Source of the DNA: Leptolyngbya sp. FACHB-60
GTDB taxonomy: Bacteria; Cyanobacteriota; Cyanobacteriia; Phormidesmidales; Phormidesmidaceae
Length of the DNA: 54,547 nt
Assembly: GCF_014695775.1 (NCBI RefSeq)
Contig: NZ_JACJOX010000043.1
Location: forward strand, 1 to 54,547
Direction: 5' to 3'
Shown: positions 1 through 8,365 of the stretch, in pieces
Position numbering within the stretch: position 1 is the first letter of the stretch
Layout: the number at the start of each line of letters is the position of its first letter
Notes under the pieces: model-generated
The model's input: only the letters and a program-made list of their open reading frames with translations
Databases searched by the model: none
Told to the model about the DNA's origin: nothing
Position numbers and translations under genes: made by a program

Positions 1-108
1 TTGCGCGAACGTGTTGCGGCGGCCCTCGACACCCTGACGCCAGAGTACATCATCTCCTTGACCTCCTACAACTTCATCCTAGAAGCCCTGTTTAGCGCAG
101 CTTTATAA
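1..108 (+). mobile_element. 3' end of an IS630-family-like transposase gene (partial)
   Basis: The reading frame is open from the first base and ends at TAA. It encodes the last 35 residues of a protein, beginning LRERVAAALDTLTPE and ending FILEALFSAAL. This pattern (a helix with LTPE, then a hydrophobic FILEALF tail) resembles the C-terminus of IS630/Tc1-type DDE transposases. The catalytic part lies outside the window, so completeness cannot be judged. A 63-bp sequence just downstream recurs near 3.5 kb, which would fit an element end. The family assignment is from memory and rests on a short stretch. Confidence 0.5.
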
Positions 109-121
109 GTAATTGGTATAA

Positions 122-184
122 GGGCCTCCTGTGGGTATAAGTGTGAGGTAATCCAGATTGGCTTATTGCGCGCGCAGGCAACTA
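122..184 (+). repeat. 63-bp diverged repeat, copy A, next to the transposase 3' end
   Basis: This stretch, from GGGCCTCCTGTGGGT to GGCAACTA, matches 3527-3589 with about 80 percent identity and no gaps by eye. It starts 14 bp after the transposase stop codon. It may be part of the right end of the insertion sequence. No clear terminal inverted repeat or target duplication could be assigned because the left end is outside the window. Confidence 0.55.
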
Positions 185-212
185 TTCAAGAATGTTCTGT
201 AGTAGTTAGCGC

Positions 213-249
213 AAAAAAGGCCCCGCCCCCTAAAGTAGCGGGTGGGGCC
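213..249 (-). terminator. Rho-independent terminator of the SLH-domain gene
   Basis: Read on the minus strand, this is a GC-rich hairpin (GGCCCCACCC pairing with GGGGGCGGGGCC, one internal mismatch) followed by six T residues. It lies about 70 bp beyond the stop codon of the minus-strand SLH gene, the natural place for its terminator. Confidence 0.8.
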
Positions 250-320
250 AATTGAATTCAGGGTACGTTTGACTTGAAGTTGGTGCCCGTCTTCAGAACA
301 CGGTTATAGTTTGAGGCTGG

Positions 321-1622
321 CTAGGAGCGTAGATTGCAGGAAGGCCCGCTCAGGGTTCCAACAACGACGTCTGGGCCTTTAGCAGCAACACTGACTTGAC
401 TGACAGCAAAGCGACCCTCAAGCGTCACTGAAAACTCACCCACCGTGAATCCGCCCCCCGGCTGCCACTTGATGCCGCTGATCTGAGCATTGGGATCCGG
501 ATTCACCAATTCCCCGTTGGGAGTCGCATTCACAACCCGAGCGCAGCTAGGCAAACCTAGCACCCAGTTACTCAAGTCCTGAGCCTGAGGCAACTCCTCC
601 ATGTAGTAGCGCCAGGTGGACGTTGTTGATGTGTAGCTAACCTCTAGCAACGTAATGCGATAGCCGTTAGAGAGCGTGACCACATCCCCACTTGAAACCG
701 ACTCAGTTCCAGTCGCACCCGTAGTTGTGGTCGTACCCGTTGTGGTCGTGGTGCTTGTATTTGAAACGTTTGTCAGATTAGCGGTGTTAACAATGTAAGC
801 AGACTGGACTTCCTCAACCCGGCCTAGGTACGCCAGCGCCTGATAAATAAACCCGCAGGCCTCAGCCCGAGTCACCGTTTGAGTGAGGTTGAGGGTGCGC
901 AGCTGAGGGTAGTTCACTAAAATGCCTCGCTCCACCAGCGCCGCGACAATGACTCGGTACTCGCTAGGAATCGTATTGGCATCGGTAAAGACGCTCAGCA
1001 GTTGATCTACAGACTGGCCGGATGAAACTTGAGTGATACCTAACCCTTGCGCTAGCTGGACCAATAGCTCCAAGCGGGTCAGTGTCTGATTGGGGTTAAA
1101 TGTCTCCTTGGAGAGGTTGACGAAGCCCATCGAGTAGGCTTTCTGGATGGATTGGTAGGCCCAATAGCTACGCGATAGGCTACCGATGGTTGTCGCCTCA
1201 CGAATGGTGGGCTGCTGAAACGCCTGAGAGACAATAGCTGCAAATTGAGCCTGGGTCAGAGCACTGCTGGGGAGGAACTGTCCATTAGGAAATCCTCGTA
1301 CTACGTTCAGGCTGCTGAGGCGGTAGACAAAATCCTTAGCCCAGTAGCTTGTTGAAACATCAGTAAAGGTAGTTTGAGTAACCGTCGTTGTCGTTGTGGT
1401 GGTCGTTGATGTGCCGCCTCTGCTCTCGCCGTCATCATCATTGTCATCGTCGCCGTTGTCATCATCGTCCTTGAGCTGGCTCTGCGCTGAAGCGGGCAAG
1501 TCTTGAGCAGATTGAGCCTGACTAGGCGCGGCCAACAGAAACCCAGCACAGAGTAGAAGCAATGCACCTAATGAAGAGAAACCCAAGGTCGAGACCTTGA
1601 GTCCAAAGAGCCGATTACTCAT
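321..1622 (-). CDS. SLH-domain secreted protein
   Basis: An N-terminal signal peptide is visible: MSNR, a hydrophobic stretch containing LGALLLLCAGFLLA, then APSQAQSA as a likely cleavage region. A short acidic Asp/Asn-rich segment and a poly-Thr run follow. Next come S-layer-homology-type repeats, the first with DVSTSYWAKDFVYRLSSL and GFPNGQFLP, a typical cyanobacterial SLH signature. The C-terminal ~120 residues after a second Thr-rich linker are not recognised. SLH domains usually tie envelope proteins to peptidoglycan-linked polymers. ATG at 1622 was preferred to GTG at 1631 because it places the basic residues directly before the hydrophobic core. The gene is monocistronic with its own terminator. 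Confidence 0.8.
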   Translation of the reverse strand: MSNRLFGLKVSTLGFSSLGALLLLCAGFLLAAPSQAQSAQDLPASAQSQLKDDDDNGDDDNDDDGESRGGTSTTTTTTTTVTQTTFTDVSTSYWAKDFVYRLSSLNVVRGFPNGQFLPSSALTQAQFAAIVSQAFQQPTIREATTIGSLSRSYWAYQSIQKAYSMGFVNLSKETFNPNQTLTRLELLVQLAQGLGITQVSSGQSVDQLLSVFTDANTIPSEYRVIVAALVERGILVNYPQLRTLNLTQTVTRAEACGFIYQALAYLGRVEEVQSAYIVNTANLTNVSNTSTTTTTGTTTTTGATGTESVSSGDVVTLSNGYRITLLEVSYTSTTSTWRYYMEELPQAQDLSNWVLGLPSCARVVNATPNGELVNPDPNAQISGIKWQPGGGFTVGEFSVTLEGRFAVSQVSVAAKGPDVVVGTLSGPSCNLRS

Positions 1623-1753
1623 CCCCAACACCTATCAGAATTGAACTAGATCAGTTCTACTGCTGGAGTGTACGGTTTCAGAAAATCGTCATAAAGCTTT
1701 TTTAAGAAAGAATAAGCGTTTTTATGGCTCTTATTCTCTTAATTTATTGCTTC

Positions 1754-3259
1754 TTACTCTCGTTCACCTCTTTCTCGCTCTTCGTTTCGTTTTTCTTCTT
1801 CTCGGGCTTGCTCTTCCTGCCGGCGCACTTCCTCCCTGGCCAATTCCTCTTGTCGGCGTGCCTCCTCTCGAGCTTGCTCCTGCGCTCGACGCGCCTCCTC
1901 ACTGTTCTCAGTGCCGGTTTGGACTTGATCTTGGGGTACTTCGATGGCTTGATCAGGCACTACTGGCGTCTCTGCAAGAGGAGGTTCTGCTGGTGGAGCC
2001 TCTGCAGGAGGAGGTTCTGCTGGTGGAGTCACCACCTCAGGTGCAGCTGGGGTTGGTAAAGCCTCCTCCTGAGCTTCATTGGTAGGCTGAGGGCTGGGCT
2101 CTTCTGTAAGGGTTGGTTCAATAACAGTAGAGGGGGTTGTAACAGTCTCGGGCGATGGTGATGGTGATGGGGTAGCGGTAGTTTGGCTGCGCCACCAGCT
2201 GTAGCCCAGTAGGAGTGGGAGAAATACGCTCAGAGCAACGGCTGCGGGTAACCACCAAGCGCTACTAACTCTCCTCCGTGATGGCTGCGAAAGCGGGCTT
2301 ACTTCCTGCACCCCAGGGCTGCTGACCCATTGCTCTACAGGAACAGTCGCATGTCTAGGGGTGGCTGGTGTGGTAGGACGGTACTGCGGAGCCACCACAA
2401 CGGTCGGACGCTGGCTAGAGGGTGCAGACGAGGCTTGAGCGCTATGGGAAGCGAGTGGCAATAAGGCTAACCAGTCGCTTATGTGCTGAGGTCGCTCATC
2501 AGGCTCCACGGCCATGCCCTGCATAACGGCAGCACTGACATCAGGGCTGACTGAAGGCTGAAGCTCGTGGGGAGACTGAAGAGGAGCTCTAGATCGCAAG
2601 AGCGCGGTAGTGGGAACCTGGCCGGTTAAGAGGGTGTAGAGTGTGGCGGCTAGACCATAGACATCGGTTGCTGGGGAACGCCGAGCCTGCGGAAGATACT
2701 GCTCTATGGGGGCGTACCCTTCAGAGACGAGGTGAGTATGGGTTTGAGTAACCCCTGGGGTGAACTCCCGGGCAATGCCAAAGTCGATTAGCATAACCTG
2801 TTGGCTGTCAGGTCGGAGAATCAGGTTTTGAGGTTTGATGTCTCGATGGAGTAGCCCTGCCTGGTGAATCGCCTCAACCGCTTCACTGACTTGGCGGATG
2901 TAGTAGAGAGCCGTAGTCTCAGGAAGCGGTCGGCCTGACTGAACCAGCTTGTCTAAGGTCTGACCAGGAACATAGTCCATTGCAATGTGAGGCAAACCGT
3001 CTTCTACAAAGAAGTCAGTCACCCGCACGATGTTGGGATGGAAGCACCGGGCTAGCCGCCTAGCTTCATCCTGGAAATGCCTCTGATGCTCTTCAAACTG
3101 GGGCTCTTGGCGCAAAGCATCATTGATCGTCTTCAGCACCACAGCTTGCGCCAGTACGGTATTTTTGGCTTTGTAGGTGATGCCAAAGCCACCGCGGCCT
3201 AGTTCCTGTTCAACAACATATTTCCCCTGTTGTAGGGATTTGCCGGTAAGAGCGCCCAT
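1754..3259 (-). CDS. Membrane-anchored Ser/Thr protein kinase (Hanks type)
   Basis: The N-terminal ~275 residues are a eukaryotic-type kinase domain: glycine loop GRGGFG (21-26), catalytic Lys43 in VVLKTI, helix-C Glu65, HRD at 138-140 within LLHRDIKPQN, and DFG at 159-161. All key residues are present, so it should be active. A variable Pro/Ser/Thr linker precedes one membrane segment (AWWLPAAVALSVFLPLLLG). Beyond it lies a Pro/Glu/Ala-rich tail with repeated PPAEAPPAE-like units, ending in a highly charged Arg/Glu stretch. The topology implies a cytoplasmic kinase and a periplasmic tail with no recognised sensor domain. Its substrate is unknown. It is not in an evident operon. Confidence 0.88.
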   Translation of the reverse strand: MGALTGKSLQQGKYVVEQELGRGGFGITYKAKNTVLAQAVVLKTINDALRQEPQFEEHQRHFQDEARRLARCFHPNIVRVTDFFVEDGLPHIAMDYVPGQTLDKLVQSGRPLPETTALYYIRQVSEAVEAIHQAGLLHRDIKPQNLILRPDSQQVMLIDFGIAREFTPGVTQTHTHLVSEGYAPIEQYLPQARRSPATDVYGLAATLYTLLTGQVPTTALLRSRAPLQSPHELQPSVSPDVSAAVMQGMAVEPDERPQHISDWLALLPLASHSAQASSAPSSQRPTVVVAPQYRPTTPATPRHATVPVEQWVSSPGVQEVSPLSQPSRRRVSSAWWLPAAVALSVFLPLLLGYSWWRSQTTATPSPSPSPETVTTPSTVIEPTLTEEPSPQPTNEAQEEALPTPAAPEVVTPPAEPPPAEAPPAEPPLAETPVVPDQAIEVPQDQVQTGTENSEEARRAQEQAREEARRQEELAREEVRRQEEQAREEEKRNEERERGERE

Positions 3260-3715
3260 AGAGCCTTAGAACCTATTCCATGCCCTATGTTCCCTACTGC
3301 TGAGACAATTAGCCACTACCTTCTAGGGGAATAGTACCTTTTGATGCCCTGTTGATTCGAGCCAACCTATCAATAGGTGCGGTATGCCCAAGATCAGGCC
3401 GCATAGTGGCCGAATCTAGCTGCCCAGCGCCACAGAGCAGCATCACAATCTCTCTTGGCAAGTCTTTCGTGAAAGTTCCAAAAGTTGTCCGATATGGTGC
3501 TGGACAATTTCCAATTAGCTACGTCGGGGCTTCCTGTGGGTACAGGTGTGTGGCAAGCCAGATCGGCTAATTGCGCGAGCATACAACTAGCCAACATGGA
3601 ATCAATACTTCAAGCTTTGGCAGGAACGAGGAAATGCGGATTTTGGGAAACTGGCACATCTTTTAATTGCCTAATTGCAGCCGAGGATTCCGGTTAGCTG
3701 GCATAAGGACTGAGG
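3260..3715. other. Intergenic region between the kinase and coaR
   Basis: No convincing gene is seen. Short open frames on both strands lack recognisable domains and ribosome-binding sites. The only structured item is the 63-bp diverged repeat at 3527-3589. The kinase gene promoter should lie just above 3260. Confidence 0.5.
3527..3589 (+). repeat. 63-bp diverged repeat, copy B (solo)
   Basis: Same orientation and same length as copy A at 122-184, sharing blocks such as TTCCTGTGGGTA (CTCCTGTGGGTA in copy A) and ATTGCGCG, with roughly a dozen substitutions. No transposase-like reading frame adjoins this copy, so it could be a relic end left by a decayed element or an independent repeat. Confidence 0.5.
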
Positions 3716-4828
3716 CTAAGAGCGGGTGAGGTAGCAGTGACAATCTGGCTTCTCGATGAGGGTTTCTACTAGAGAATTCAACGTCACTGATGCTAAAAGC
3801 CCACCACCGAAGCTGCCTCGAACCGTGATGTGGGCAACTTTTGTTGCCGCCAGTCGCCGCTTTGCCGCTGGAGCATGGCTAAACCCAATCGGCATGCCAA
3901 TGACAAGGGCGGGCTCGATTTGCTGCTGCTCGATAAGCTGGCAAGCCGCAAGTAGCACTGAGGGGGCGTAACCGATGACCAGCACAGCCCCCCTGGGAGT
4001 TTGCTGCAACCGTTCCCGCCAAATACGATGATCATAAAACGCTTGCTCTGCTTCACTGACTCCCGTAATGTGAGGGTCCTCAATCAGGCTTTCAAGCGGA
4101 CATCCGAGATGAGCTAACCGAGTGCGATCGAGGGTGGCGGCGACGGCTGGCAGATCTGTCATGATGAAGCATCCCGCCTTCAGCGCTTCGCGGGCAGATG
4201 CAACGGCACCGGGGCTCAAGTGCACAAAATTAATCAGGCTGACATCACCGCAGGCTAGCACCAGCTGATGCAGCAGATGCACGGTGACTTCGGAGTAGTG
4301 GGACAGGTCGGGAAGCAGCCGCTGCAGAGATTCTTGGAATGCTTCTGGGTGCGCTGTTGTGGAAGCATCCAAGTTTGACCAGAGCTGGTCGAGTTTGCCT
4401 AGCTCCTCCTGGGCATTCACATCTAGCTGCTTGATCTGGGCCAGCACCTCGGCCTGGGTACTCTGGCAATCGTGGTCGCGCCCCAGCAGCCCCTCTAGCG
4501 CCGTTGCCGTCTGCCGCAGCCGGGTAATTTGCTGAATTACGGAGCGATACTGCTGCTGCAGCTGGGCTATCAGCGTGGGATTGGTGAGTTCTTCGGACTG
4601 GCTGTTTAGTAGCTGGCGAATGTGGGAGAGCTGAAACCCCTGCTGTTTCAAAGCGATCACGCGCTGTAGCCGCTGCATGTCTTGCTGAGTATAGAGGCGG
4701 TAGTTGCCCTCAGAGCGCTGCACAGGCGGGAGCAGCCCCAGCTTGTGGTAGTGCCGCACCATGCGGGGGGTGACGCCGCCGCCAACGGCATCGGTAAGTT
4801 CTTTGATGGTCAGATATGGAGCCGTCAT
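3716..4828 (-). CDS. coaR: CoaR, cobalt-responsive MerR-family regulator with precorrin-isomerase-like domain
   Basis: Residues 5-75 are a MerR winged helix-turn-helix (VTPRMVRHYHKLGLLPP, then NYRLYTQQD), followed by a coiled-coil dimerisation helix. Residues ~190-360 resemble CbiC/CobH precorrin-8X methylmutase (INFVHLSPGAV, GCFIMTD, VIGYAPSVLL, GMPIGFSHAPAAK). The protein ends with Cys363-His-Cys365, a Cys-X-Cys tail like the one known to help bind effector cobalt in Synechocystis CoaR. CoaR activates the divergent cobalt exporter gene coaT when cobalt is in excess. The gene is divergent from coaT with the operator-promoter between them, exactly the known arrangement, so confidence is high. 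Confidence 0.93.
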   Translation of the reverse strand: MTAPYLTIKELTDAVGGGVTPRMVRHYHKLGLLPPVQRSEGNYRLYTQQDMQRLQRVIALKQQGFQLSHIRQLLNSQSEELTNPTLIAQLQQQYRSVIQQITRLRQTATALEGLLGRDHDCQSTQAEVLAQIKQLDVNAQEELGKLDQLWSNLDASTTAHPEAFQESLQRLLPDLSHYSEVTVHLLHQLVLACGDVSLINFVHLSPGAVASAREALKAGCFIMTDLPAVAATLDRTRLAHLGCPLESLIEDPHITGVSEAEQAFYDHRIWRERLQQTPRGAVLVIGYAPSVLLAACQLIEQQQIEPALVIGMPIGFSHAPAAKRRLAATKVAHITVRGSFGGGLLASVTLNSLVETLIEKPDCHCYLTRS

Positions 4829-4849
4829 GCCTCTAGCTTACTCAAAACA

Positions 4850-4881
4850 TTGACATTGACACTAATGTCAATGTTTAGGGT
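4850..4881 (+). promoter_or_regulatory. coaT operator-promoter with MerR-type 20-bp spacer
   Basis: A perfect inverted repeat, ACATTGACA-N4-TGTCAATGT, spans 4853-4874. A consensus -35 box TTGACA (4850-4855) and a -10-like TAGGGT (4876-4881) are separated by 20 bp. This overlong spacer, with the dyad between the boxes, is the signature of MerR-type activation by DNA distortion. A second TTGACA overlaps at 4856-4861. The position excludes the upstream ATGs at 4865 and 4871 as translation starts and favours 4910. Confidence 0.85.
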
Positions 4882-4909
4882 GAGGGCGTATCTACTTCAC
4901 GGTTTCGGT

Positions 4910-6835
4910 ATGGTTTCTGCGAGCCTGTCTGCGCCTCGGTTTTCTAGCCTGGTTAAGGATCACCCGGATGCGATCGCAGCCTTGACCTGCGCGGTTCTAG
5001 TTCTCCTAGGCTGGCAATCACTCAATCTCGGCTGGGTTGGGGCGGCCATTTTGATTCTGACGGCAGCCTACGTGATCGGCGGGTTTGAGAGTGCGCGGGA
5101 GGGTTTGACAACCCTGTTTAAGGAGAAGGAGCTAGACGTAGATCTGCTGATGATCGTGGCGGCCCTAGGCGCGGCCAGCCTGGGGCTGTGGCGGCGAGAG
5201 TATTTCATGATCGTGGATGGGGCTGTGCTGATCTTGATCTTCGCCATCAGCGGGGCGCTTGAAGGGTACGCGATGCAGCGAACGGAGCGCAGCATTCGCG
5301 GGCTGATGAGCTTGACCACCGATACGGCGTGGGTGATCCGAGGGGGGCGCGCTGAAACTGTGCCAATTGCAGCGCTCGTCGTTGGCGATCAGGTGCTGGT
5401 CAAGCCGGGAGAGTTGGTGCCAACGGATGGCTTGGTAATCGAAGGCGTCAGCACCTTGAACCAGGCACCGATTACTGGGGAATCGATTCCGGTGGAGAAG
5501 GCCATCGGCGATGAGGTTTTTGCGGGCACCATTAACGGCAGTGGAGCCTTGCGACTCAAGATTCACCAGCCGCCCGAAAGCAGCCTGATCCAGCGGGTCA
5601 TTCACCTGGTGCAGCAGGCCCAAACCGAAGCACCGCCTTCGCAGCAGTTTATTGAACGGTTTGAACGAGGTTATGCCAAGGTCATTGTCATTGCGGGAAT
5701 TTTGCTGGCCGTGCTACCGCCCTTTCTGCTGGGCTGGAGCTGGGAGCAAACCATTTACCGGGCCTTGATTTTTTTAGTGGTGGCGTCGCCCTGTGCGCTG
5801 ATGGCGTCGATTATGCCAGCGCTGCTCTCGGGCATTGCCAACGGTGCGCGGCGGGGGATTTTATTTAAGAATGGAGCACAGCTAGAGCGCATGGGGCGAG
5901 TGCGCGCGATCGCATTTGACAAAACCGGAACGCTGACAACGGGCAGGGTAGAAGTGGCCGGGATGCTGGCAGTTGAGCAGTCTACGCAGCCATTACTTGA
6001 AGTCGCGGCGGCCCTGGAGAGCCTTTCTGAGCATCCCATTGGTGAAGCGATTGTGCGGGCTGCCCGTCAGCAAAATCTTACCTGGACGGAGGCGGTCAAC
6101 GGTCAGGCCCAGGTCGGGCAGGGCATTACTGGAGAGATCAATTGTCAAGCAGCGGTGGTGGGCAAAGCGGCGTTTGTTCAATCCCAGGCCCAGCGCGCTT
6201 CCCCAACCCTGATCCAGCAAAGCCAGCAGTGGGAGGCCGAGGGCAAAACGGTGGTGTGGGTCGCCTATGGAGATCAGGTGTTGGGCATCATCGCCGTTGC
6301 TGATACGGTGCGCCCAACCGCAGCGCGGGCCATTGCCCAACTCAAGCGACTGGGAGTTGAGCAGATTGTCATGCTGACGGGGGACAATGCCCGCACAGCG
6401 CAGAGCATTGCTCAGCAGATCGGGGTAGATCAGGTGCATGCCGAGCTGCTGCCCGAAGACAAGGTGGATGTGATTCAGCGCTTGCAAAAGCAGTATCAGA
6501 CAGTGGCAATGGTGGGGGACGGTATCAACGATGCCCCCGCCTTGGCCCAGGCATCGGTGGGCATTGCCATGGGAGTGGCGGGCAGCGACGTGGCCCTAGA
6601 AACCGCAGACGTTGTGCTGATGGCCGATCGCTTAGAGCAGCTAGAGCACGCGATTCGGTTAGGCCGCCGCGCTCAAAGCGTGGTCAAGCAAAACATTGTG
6701 TTTGCCCTCGGGTTTGTGGTGATTCTGCTGATTTCAAATTTTGCGGGCAACCTGACGCTGCCCCTAGGAGTGTTGGGGCACGAAGGCTCGACGGTGATAG
6801 TGACGCTGAGCGGGCTGCGGCTATTGAGAAACTAG
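4910..6835 (+). CDS. coaT: CoaT, cobalt-exporting P1B-type ATPase
   Basis: Exports Co(II) from the cytosol using ATP. Motifs in order: phosphatase-loop TGES, membrane metal site Ser293-Pro-Cys295 (SPC, the P1B-4 cobalt-type site rather than CPC), phosphorylation site DKTGTLT with Asp337, HP motif in SEHPIGEA, hinge MLTGDN and GDGINDAP, and a C-terminal membrane HEGSTV characteristic of P1B-4. No N-terminal CXXC metal domain is present. Starting at ATG 4910 gives 641 residues, matching the remembered length of Synechocystis CoaT, and places the start downstream of the promoter dyad. Its 3' end overlaps the convergent ABC importer gene by 15 bp. Confidence 0.93.
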   Translation: MVSASLSAPRFSSLVKDHPDAIAALTCAVLVLLGWQSLNLGWVGAAILILTAAYVIGGFESAREGLTTLFKEKELDVDLLMIVAALGAASLGLWRREYFMIVDGAVLILIFAISGALEGYAMQRTERSIRGLMSLTTDTAWVIRGGRAETVPIAALVVGDQVLVKPGELVPTDGLVIEGVSTLNQAPITGESIPVEKAIGDEVFAGTINGSGALRLKIHQPPESSLIQRVIHLVQQAQTEAPPSQQFIERFERGYAKVIVIAGILLAVLPPFLLGWSWEQTIYRALIFLVVASPCALMASIMPALLSGIANGARRGILFKNGAQLERMGRVRAIAFDKTGTLTTGRVEVAGMLAVEQSTQPLLEVAAALESLSEHPIGEAIVRAARQQNLTWTEAVNGQAQVGQGITGEINCQAAVVGKAAFVQSQAQRASPTLIQQSQQWEAEGKTVVWVAYGDQVLGIIAVADTVRPTAARAIAQLKRLGVEQIVMLTGDNARTAQSIAQQIGVDQVHAELLPEDKVDVIQRLQKQYQTVAMVGDGINDAPALAQASVGIAMGVAGSDVALETADVVLMADRLEQLEHAIRLGRRAQSVVKQNIVFALGFVVILLISNFAGNLTLPLGVLGHEGSTVIVTLSGLRLLRN

Positions 6836-7447
6836 GGTGGAGTGATGCATGGTAGCTAAATCGAGGATGCGATCGCACAGCCGCCTCACCAACGGCCAAT
6901 CGTGGCTGACCACCAAAACCCCGATCTGGTGGGCGCGGGTGTAGTCTAAAACGGCCTGCCAGATCAGCGCCTGGGTGTTGGCATCGAGCATGGCCGTCAT
7001 TTCGTCGGCAATCAGATAGCGGGTCTGGGAATTGAGGGTGCGTGCGATCGCAATTCGTTGCAGCTCACCACCGCTCAGCTCGTGGGGGTAGCGAGTGAGC
7101 CAGCCCGCGTGAATGCCCAGGGCATCGAGCTGGTGCATCTGGGGAGGATGTCCCTCGCGCAAAATTTGGTCGATGCGCCAGCGCGGGTTGACTGACAGCT
7201 CCGGATTTTGAAAGACAAGCTGCACTGGGCAGTAGCGCCGCCTAGGCAGAGGCTGACCGTCCACGCTTACCTGTCCTTTGGTAGGAATTAAATAGCCTGC
7301 CAGTAGTTTGGCCAGGGTGGTTTTGCCAAAGCCCGAAGGAGCCATCAGCCCAACCACCTCGCCCGGTGCTACAGCAATTGTCTGATCCTGCACCACCCAA
7401 GGCAGCTGGGGAACGTAGCGAAACCAAAGTCCTTCACCGGTCAGCAT
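6821..7447 (-). CDS. NikE/OppF-like ABC transporter ATP-binding protein
   Basis: ABC ATPase of 208 residues: Walker A in APSGFGKTTLA, Q-loop LVFQNPELSVNPRW, signature LSGGELQR, Walker B with catalytic region YLIADEMTAMLD, and H-loop VVSHDW. The FQNP...NPR Q-loop is typical of Dpp/Opp/Nik ATPases. It is the last gene of a five-gene importer operon. Its ATG lies 14 bp inside the 3' end of the upstream ATPase gene, indicating translational coupling. Its stop codon overlaps coaT from the opposite strand. Nickel or cobalt is the likely substrate by context; peptide transport cannot be excluded from the ATPase alone. Confidence 0.85.
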   Translation of the reverse strand: MLTGEGLWFRYVPQLPWVVQDQTIAVAPGEVVGLMAPSGFGKTTLAKLLAGYLIPTKGQVSVDGQPLPRRRYCPVQLVFQNPELSVNPRWRIDQILREGHPPQMHQLDALGIHAGWLTRYPHELSGGELQRIAIARTLNSQTRYLIADEMTAMLDANTQALIWQAVLDYTRAHQIGVLVVSHDWPLVRRLCDRILDLATMHHSTLVSQ

Positions 7448-8363
7448 GAATACACCTCACTAAACCACCTCGCACTGCCCGCAGCGCCGGTCGCTCGGGC
7501 AGACATGCCTCTGTCATCCAGGGGCAGCGATCGCTAAACAAACATCCCACGGGCAGCGCCTCTGGGTTGGGTTGGTTACCTGGCACTGGCGTGAAGTCGT
7601 TTTGGGGCAGCGATCGCCAGAGTGCCTGGGTGTAGGGATGGCGCAAGTTCCCAGCCGCAAAGTCCTGAGCCGATGCGATTTCTGCCGTCGTTCCGGCATA
7701 GAACACGGCCACCCGATCGGCCACCAGCAGCGCCGCTTCAATATCGTGGGTAATCAAAATCACGCCGCGCCCTTCCTGGGCCAGCTCCCGCAGGTGGTTC
7801 AGCGTTTCGACCACCACATCGGGGTGCAAACCAGGAGTGGGTTCGTCAGCAATCACCAGATCGGCCTGGCTGACCACCGCCGTAGACACCAGCACCCGCC
7901 GCGCCATGCCCCCCGACACCTGAAATGGGTAGCGGCGGTCTGTCTGGGGCGGCAGGTCATACCGCTGAAAGGTGCGCTTCACCGCCGTTCGCGCCGCGCC
8001 TTTCGACAGCCCGTTGAGCTGGGCTACCCGCTGCACCTGCTGACCCACCCGCATCAGCGGGTCCAGATAACCCACAGACTGAGGGATGAGCGCAATGGCC
8101 TTACCGCGCAGCTGCTGGCACCGCTCTGGCGTTAGCGGCTGGCCCTGAAATAGCACAGTGCCGCCGACGGTCGCATTCTCCGGCAAAATGCCCAAAACAG
8201 CATGGGCCAGTAAGCTCTTACCCGACCCGCTAGCGCCCACTACCGCTACCACCTCACCGGCTTTGACCTCCAGATCCAGGTCAGTGATGACTGTGAGCTG
8301 CCTGCGGCGCAGCCCTTTCTCGTATTGACTAAAAGTGATGCTGAGATTGGAGACTGACAGCAT
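7434..8363 (-). CDS. NikD/OppD-like ABC transporter ATP-binding protein
   Basis: ABC ATPase of 309 residues with Walker A GASGSGKSLLA, Q-loop LIPQSVGYLDPLM, Walker B region DLVIADEPTPGLHPDV and H-loop LITHDIEAAL. The signature region reads FQVSGGMARR, a mild deviation from LSGGM common in this family. The C-terminus carries the oligopeptide/nickel-type extension with four cysteines spaced as in CLFSDRCPWMTEACLPE...VRCI, which holds an Fe-S cluster or metal in related OppD/DppD proteins. It sits 2 bp after the permease gene and overlaps the next ATPase gene. It pairs with the 6821-7447 product to energise the importer. Confidence 0.85.
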   Translation of the reverse strand: MLSVSNLSITFSQYEKGLRRRQLTVITDLDLEVKAGEVVAVVGASGSGKSLLAHAVLGILPENATVGGTVLFQGQPLTPERCQQLRGKAIALIPQSVGYLDPLMRVGQQVQRVAQLNGLSKGAARTAVKRTFQRYDLPPQTDRRYPFQVSGGMARRVLVSTAVVSQADLVIADEPTPGLHPDVVVETLNHLRELAQEGRGVILITHDIEAALLVADRVAVFYAGTTAEIASAQDFAAGNLRHPYTQALWRSLPQNDFTPVPGNQPNPEALPVGCLFSDRCPWMTEACLPERPALRAVRGGLVRCIHADR

Positions 8364-8365
8364 GG

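Noticed and set aside
1724..2085. Open plus-strand frames rich in Leu/Phe/Ser opposite the kinase C-terminus
   Set aside because: They mirror the Pro/Glu/Arg-rich tail of the kinase gene; no ribosome-binding site or domain.
3352..3697. Small open frames between kinase and coaR
   Set aside because: No domain, conflicting frames on both strands, and overlap with the diverged 63-bp repeat.
4682..4909. N-terminal extension of CoaT to 4682
   Set aside because: Overlaps coaR in antisense and crosses the operator-promoter; family length fits ATG 4910.
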